Assembly: GCA_905182995.1 (NCBI GenBank)
Contig: CAJJDP010000024.1
Span: forward strand, 126,610 to 190,609
Source of the DNA: Paramecium octaurelia
Lineage: Eukaryota > Ciliophora > Oligohymenophorea > Peniculida > Parameciidae
DNA length: 64,000 bases
Direction of reading: 5' to 3'
The notes below the pieces were generated by a model. The model made no database searches. It saw nothing but the letters and a program-made list of their open reading frames with translations, and was not told the DNA's origin. Below are positions 58,513 through 64,000 of this stretch, one piece after another; the first letter of the stretch is position 1; each line of letters opens with the position of its first letter. The position numbers were made by a program, and so were the translations under genes.

Positions 58513-59325
58513 ATGAAACCATTCTTACAACTCAATGTTAATGAAAACATCCCCAGCGACAAAATTGATTCCTATATCTCTTACATGGTATAAAATCTCA
58601 TTACAATATAGTCTCAAGTCTACAACGTGCAATAATATATGCTGATTCAGGCTTAAAATTAGATCATGCAGGCTCAACTATTGAAATTGTAAAGTGGCAC
58701 TATTAATCAGAATGTCCTTTTATAACAAAAAGCAGTTTAATTGTCAGAAAAGATTATAGAAAAAGGAGTATAGATTTCCACAAAGGACTTTATTCCATCT
58801 TCTAATATGCCAATTTTAGCCAAATATATAGCTAATATATATATTTATCTAATGAAATAATGCTCATCGGATAATGATGAAGTCACATTGAATTACATAA
58901 AGGACCCCAATTCGATTGTTATTGATTAGAAGCTATGGGATTTAATATGTGAGATAATCAGTAAAAAGTTAGTTTGTCTCAAAGCCAATGATATAATTTG
59001 CACTAATAGTATTGATTCTAATTTTATATATAGATTCTTAAATTGGAATTGTTAGCTAATCTTTGTTATTTAGCAGTATCATAAGGAAGGTCATCTTCAA
59101 GAAATTGCATGGAAGTGCTCAATAGATCAGCTTTTAAACTTTAAATGATTTATTGGGATAGGAGAATAGATCAGATGAATTCTTATACAAATTCTTATGT
59201 GAAGAGGACAAGAATACCATGACTAGATAGTCTTGTTAGATAGCCTTAGAAAAGATGTTCGAAAAAAGCAATTAGTATTTTCATCAATCAAATCTAATTG
59301 AGTAAATTATTGAGAACTAAGGATA
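57971..59325. repeat. first copy of N-bounded duplication 4
   Basis: A 1355-bp block ending at the N (59326), repeated at 59327-60681 with no difference seen by eye. It contains the spacer and the 5' half of the bZIP-like gene. Confidence 0.9.
58513..59325 (+). CDS. truncated duplicate of the bZIP-like gene 5' half
   Basis: The same start (MKPFLQLNVNENIPSDKIDS) and frame as the full gene at 59869, cut by the N at 59326. It should be merged with that gene in a corrected assembly. Confidence 0.75.
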
Positions 59326-59326
59326 N

Positions 59327-60681
59327 GCAATTTTCAATTTAAATATTTATTAAAAGCAACAAATCTCAAACATTTTTGAGAAGATGTCTAGTTATGGGCA
59401 TATTGATTTAGAAATTTTTAGATTGCATGAGTATTTTCTAAAATAATTTAATAGAATATTATTTTCGCTCTATTATAATTATTTATGAAATTTTTCTCTT
59501 ATTTTCATTTCATTATCCAATTTAGATGGATCATTTAGATATATAAACGATGATATTTATGATTATTAAAATTGTTTAGTAAAAGAATTTTGATAGCAAT
59601 TTTAATTATGAATAAAATTTGAAGATATAAGTTATCAAAGGACATTTAAGGAATTAGATGAGCTACTAATATTAATTTATGATAAAGAATGTCATAAATA
59701 AAAATTAATTGGAAATTTTACAAAATTAATTGTATATTTGATTACAAATCAAAAATAATCTTTAAAATTTTTCATGTTTTGAATTAAAATTATTAGTAAT
59801 ACGCATTAATATGTGTTGATATAGTTGGATAAGTTTAAAAATTTTACAATAATTAAAACAGATATTGGATGAAACCATTCTTACAACTCAATGTTAATGA
59901 AAACATCCCCAGCGACAAAATTGATTCCTATATCTCTTACATGGTATAAAATCTCATTACAATATAGTCTCAAGTCTACAACGTGCAATAATATATGCTG
60001 ATTCAGGCTTAAAATTAGATCATGCAGGCTCAACTATTGAAATTGTAAAGTGGCACTATTAATCAGAATGTCCTTTTATAACAAAAAGCAGTTTAATTGT
60101 CAGAAAAGATTATAGAAAAAGGAGTATAGATTTCCACAAAGGACTTTATTCCATCTTCTAATATGCCAATTTTAGCCAAATATATAGCTAATATATATAT
60201 TTATCTAATGAAATAATGCTCATCGGATAATGATGAAGTCACATTGAATTACATAAAGGACCCCAATTCGATTGTTATTGATTAGAAGCTATGGGATTTA
60301 ATATGTGAGATAATCAGTAAAAAGTTAGTTTGTCTCAAAGCCAATGATATAATTTGCACTAATAGTATTGATTCTAATTTTATATATAGATTCTTAAATT
60401 GGAATTGTTAGCTAATCTTTGTTATTTAGCAGTATCATAAGGAAGGTCATCTTCAAGAAATTGCATGGAAGTGCTCAATAGATCAGCTTTTAAACTTTAA
60501 ATGATTTATTGGGATAGGAGAATAGATCAGATGAATTCTTATACAAATTCTTATGTGAAGAGGACAAGAATACCATGACTAGATAGTCTTGTTAGATAGC
60601 CTTAGAAAAGATGTTCGAAAAAAGCAATTAGTATTTTCATCAATCAAATCTAATTGAGTAAATTATTGAGAACTAAGGATA
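59327..60681. repeat. second copy of N-bounded duplication 4
   Basis: 1355 bp, equal to 57971-59325 with offset 1356. It runs on into the unique 3' half of the bZIP-like gene after 60681. Confidence 0.9.
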
Positions 60682-61417
60682 ATTTAATATTAATGGAAAT
60701 TTTGAGTATCATGCTGAAAAGGTATAATAATTCAATTATTGAAATCTAGTACTTGAGCATAATCAAAATATATTAGAATTCTGATTAAACTAAAGTGATT
60801 GAATAATTGATCACTGGATTATTCATGAATTAATAGCAAATTGATGGCAAGTAATTCATATTCAATTCCAATCGACTTGAGGAAAAACTCAAAAAAATCT
60901 TATTTATGTTTGTGGATATAGTAAGAATAGAGAATTCTATAATTTCAATAGTATTGGAAAATAAAATGTATGTACTATTTGTTAATAGATATAGATCCGA
61001 AGAACCCTAGAAAAACCCTCTTGAATATTATGCAAAACTGATAGAAAGAATAAAGAATAAATGTAGAAGTAAAGAGGATGAGTTTTGTAATTGTAAAAGG
61101 TGTTTGTGCGTTAAGAGAAACAGAGATAGCGCAAGAGAAGCATAGAAAAGAAAGAGGGAAGCTTTGGAGAAGATTGGCCCCCTTTAACAGGAGTATGAAA
61201 AGATAAATAAGAAGGTAAAACTATAAAAATATTTTAGGTTTAATTATTATAATTTGATAATTCAAAATTAAAGACAGCGTTATTTGAAGCATTAAGGAAT
61301 CCAGTAATAGAAAATATAATAAAAACATAATATCAAAGCGAATTTACTAATTTAGCAAATATGATTTAATAAGAGTCTTAGGATATATAAAAAGAGGAGT
61401 TTTAATCATAGTCCTGA
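59869..61417 (+). CDS. large helical protein ending in a bZIP-like segment
   Basis: Starts MKPFLQLNVNENIPSDKIDS. The first 250 residues are helical (QYMLIQAQNQIMQAQLLKLQ; MPILAKYIANIYIYLMKQ). Near 60500 the frame breaks by one nucleotide between SIDQLL and TLNDLLGQENRSDEFLY, and the same base string is in both duplicated copies. A 28-nt intron (GTATAATAATTC...TCTAG, about 60721-60748) follows. Toward the end come a Cys-rich patch (EFCNCKRCLCV) and a basic region plus possible zipper (KRNRDSAREAQKRKREALEK, then IGPLQQEYEKINKK). NRDSARE matches the bZIP basic region well, but the invariant Arg is Gln here. At least one further 3' intron is unresolved before TGA 61415-61417. A transcription-factor role is possible, not certain. 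Confidence 0.6.
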
Positions 61418-61747
61418 GAGTAAATGATTTTGTATGTATCTTTATACTTGAATAAACCTATAAATACTTACCAAAACAAATAGTTTTAACTCTATCTCTA
61501 TATCAAGAGTTAATCTTAACCTTATTCCATTATTCACCCTTTAATGCTAACATATCCATGAAGTAAGTTAATAATTTATAATTTGCATAATTATAGTGAA
61601 AGAATAACTTTAATATTAATTATTTATTACAAAATATATAATATTAATAAGTTTCTCAGTTTTTCTTTAAAATTGAATAATTAAATTGTTGATGTATGTA
61701 ATTATATTAAATATATAAATAATTGAAATAATAATCGTTGCATCTAA
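61418..61747. other. spacer between convergent genes
   Basis: 330 bp, strongly A/T-rich, with the 3' ends of a plus-strand and a minus-strand gene on either side. No gene or repeat was recognised. Confidence 0.4.
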
Positions 61748-64000
61748 TCAAAGAAGCATAGCTATAAAAGGCAGTACAGGATATAGTATTAAACCATAAG
61801 TCAAATAAACAGATTCCGGAATTTCTTCAATGATTTCAACTTTATAACAGGGTGGTGTAAATAAATCATCCCAAGTACATATTTCGAACTGTTGACATTA
61901 CTTTTTATTATAATTGAATTAGCATTATGGAATGCAAATCTATATATATATTAGATAAGATATACTTTGTTTTATTAATTGAATTGACAACGAGATTGGG
62001 GACAAGATAACTCATTGTAATTCTCACATGGCAAAGATATACATACTTACCTTTTCACATCATATTGACAATGATCTGCATGATTCATACATTCACAAGG
62101 ATCTAAAATTTATTGACAAGTTAGACAAATATTCGTGTAAACTTAGAGACATACACTTTATAGTACTTAAACACCATGACAAAATATATTCTTTTAAAGG
62201 GAATTGCAACCGTCAAATGTACAAAATTAATTGTTTATATGATTCTCAGTAATATTATGCCATGAACACTACATCCCATTCTAATAATTAATACTACAAT
62301 AATATTCTGTTTTAATTTCAGAACATGATATTTATTCTCTACACTTGTAATCGATCCAAGTACAATTAAAATTGATACAACTTTATTTATCCCTATTATG
62401 ATGACATTGTTTTGTTACACATGACAATAATAAAACACATTCCCTAGTATATTTGCTACATTCTATTTAGTTCAGCTTTTCACAACTTTCAAATTATACA
62501 CACCTATTTTCATCCTCGCTTATACATGGTATGTTATCAAAAAGGTATTCAGAACAATCCCATTACGGGTTTATTATTTAATTGCATGAATTAGCTTCAT
62601 TACACTTTCCATTAATATCTTAATAGCAAACCTTTCCACTTTCTAATTGATAGTTACACACTTTCTCGAAACCACAATATTTTTCTTTACAAACTCTTTG
62701 GCTATCTTCAATTTGAGATATATCAAAATAACATTTACTAGAATTATTGCAATTCTCTTGATCTTAATGTTCGAAACAATCCTTTTATTACATAATTACC
62801 TTTTTGCATTAACATTTCTTATCCTTCCATTAACATTAATCTAATTAATTGCATCCATGCATGTTTATCCCTGGAGTAGAACAAATATCATCAAATGATG
62901 ATTCTATGCATCCAAATCCTAATTAGTTATATTTACAAGTCCCATCTTTAATTTATGAACAAACTGATTCATTAGCAAAATTAGCATCTCTGCACGAGAT
63001 ATTGCTATTCGAATCAAACAATATGCAAGTTAAATTTTTAAAATAGCAATTTTAGATTTGCACGCAACCATATGAATTGATACCTTGAACATTGCAATCT
63101 GTTAAATCATTATCAGGCCTTTTACAGGTATGATTTTAGGAATCATAAGAACAAGCCTCATTTTCAGCAACCATACTACATACCAAAGCATTTACAATCA
63201 CATCATTACCTTCGCATTTTCCTGGTATTTTTTCTTCACAATGATCGATATCATCATCGAGACCTTCTACCCAAGTACATGGTTAACTCTTTAAATTAAC
63301 ACATGCTTCTCGATTTAATCCTATTTGATTGCATTTGGCTAAATTTAAATCAACCTAATCGCAACCTTCTTCTATACCGCCACAAGGGCCTTTCACTTTC
63401 CTTTACGAACAGTATATAGGATTGATGCCTTATATTTAACAATTTTGCACTTGATTTTTAAAGTTTGCTTCTTAATTGTTATAACAGACTTTCTTTTAGT
63501 GATTCCAAGTACAAAGTTAATTTTATCGCTTTACTAAGAGACATGCTAAGTAATTCATCCCAGGGATTGGAGGACTACATGATAGATAATCTGTTGATTT
63601 AATCTAGACACAAGTATATACAATTTCATCATAACTAACAGCCACATTTTTTATCAAATGGCAAGTGTTACTATTAACAAACCTTTTTATTGATAATTCT
63701 TTAAAATCTAGTTCATTCTCCTAAATTTTCTAACATTATCCATGCTTCCATTAACAATAAGTCCCTTCCTTTGATATGCTTAAACATGCTTTAAAACTCA
63801 AATTATTTTCACAATCACTTTCATCATGTTTTACAAATATTTCACAAGATTCTAATGCATTATCATGTACAGTTTAATTCCAAAAACAATTAAACTTTGT
63901 TTATTACAAACATGCATTTTTATTAATATTATTAGGACAGTTGTTGTAATTTTCCTCATTCTCGTCAATTGTTTAGCATTTATAATCTTTAAAAACACAC
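61748..64000 (-). CDS. Cys-rich surface-type protein, C-terminal part (5' end outside window)
   Basis: The frame enters from the right edge and ends at TGA 61748-61750. It has the same type of modules as the giant gene at 31724: NKNACLQQTKFNCFWN, LSFKACLSISKEGTYCQW, LNREACVNLKSQPCTWVE, INSYGCVQIQNCYFKN. The last exons, joined by introns of about 27 and 26 nt, carry CQQFEICTWDDLFTPPC. The protein closes with a hydrophobic tail (VYLTYGLILYPVLPFIAMLL), fitting a GPI signal or membrane anchor. The N-terminus and signal peptide are outside the window. The two genes are in opposite orientation 18 kb apart. Confidence 0.8.

Noticed and set aside
1-64000. CRISPR arrays, tRNA, rRNA and telomere repeats
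   Set aside because: I looked for regularly spaced repeats, T-loop and anticodon patterns, conserved rRNA cores and C4A2/C3A3 runs and saw none. A tRNAscan-SE and Rfam run would be needed to exclude small RNAs.

Overview
The window is ciliate macronuclear DNA, almost certainly from a Paramecium. Long proteins appear only when TAA and TAG are read as Gln and TGA is the sole stop. The genes are cut by spliceosomal introns of 19 to 37 nt (GTA...TAG, sometimes AAG or GAG), intergenic spacers are often 20 to 200 bp, and base composition is very AT-rich. One 145-bp insert has the TA-bounded TAYAGYNR ends of a Paramecium internal eliminated sequence (IES). All gene models below use this code. Most were checked by asking whether removing the short introns restores one frame with a length divisible by three.

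Four single N characters (3631, 18561, 38008, 59326) mark contig joins. At each one the 1.31 to 1.39 kb before the N is repeated straight after it (1350/1495, 1306/1306, 1385/1385 and 1355/1355 bp). These are best read as unmerged overlapping contig ends, not biological duplications. At the first join the second copy differs by exactly the 145-bp IES (4428-4572), so an IES-excised and an IES-retained version sit side by side.

Layout. Positions 1-9200 are gene-poor and hold a decayed Tc1/mariner-type transposase (about 6430-7356) and one weak gene (7391-8171). 9208-17187: a ubiquitin-like/coiled-coil/vWFA/alpha-kinase gene, a small-Tim import chaperone, a sestrin lacking the catalytic Cys, a coiled-coil gene and an unknown acidic protein. 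17304-21344: a Piwi protein with decayed catalytic residues. 21691-29788: a cluster with possible ciliary links (coiled-coil protein, two-TM membrane protein, an MGNCC acylated small protein, a TTLL3-type tubulin glycylase, another coiled-coil protein and a CCDC17-like zinc-finger protein). 29834-31122: a RING protein with a UBR-like C-terminal zinc module. 31724-43666: a giant secreted Cys-rich repeat protein. 43947-46556: a CCCH-zinc-finger/vWFA/alpha-kinase protein. 46966-50287: two ankyrin paralogues, one with a polyGln tract written in TAA, with a small gene between them. 50469-57932: a Pho80/P-type cyclin, ribosomal protein eS31, a PX/lipid-binding protein, a pseudokinase and several small genes. 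59869-61417: a protein ending in a bZIP-like segment. 61748-64000: the 3' part of a second Cys-rich surface-type gene on the minus strand.

The genes do not form an operon. The recurring themes are signalling (two vWFA-alpha-kinases, sestrin, cyclin, pseudokinase), cilia and cortex (TTLL3, coiled-coil and CCDC17-like proteins), cell-surface Cys-rich proteins and small-RNA or genome-rearrangement biology (Piwi, IES, transposase relic). No tRNA, rRNA, CRISPR array or telomere repeat was recognised.
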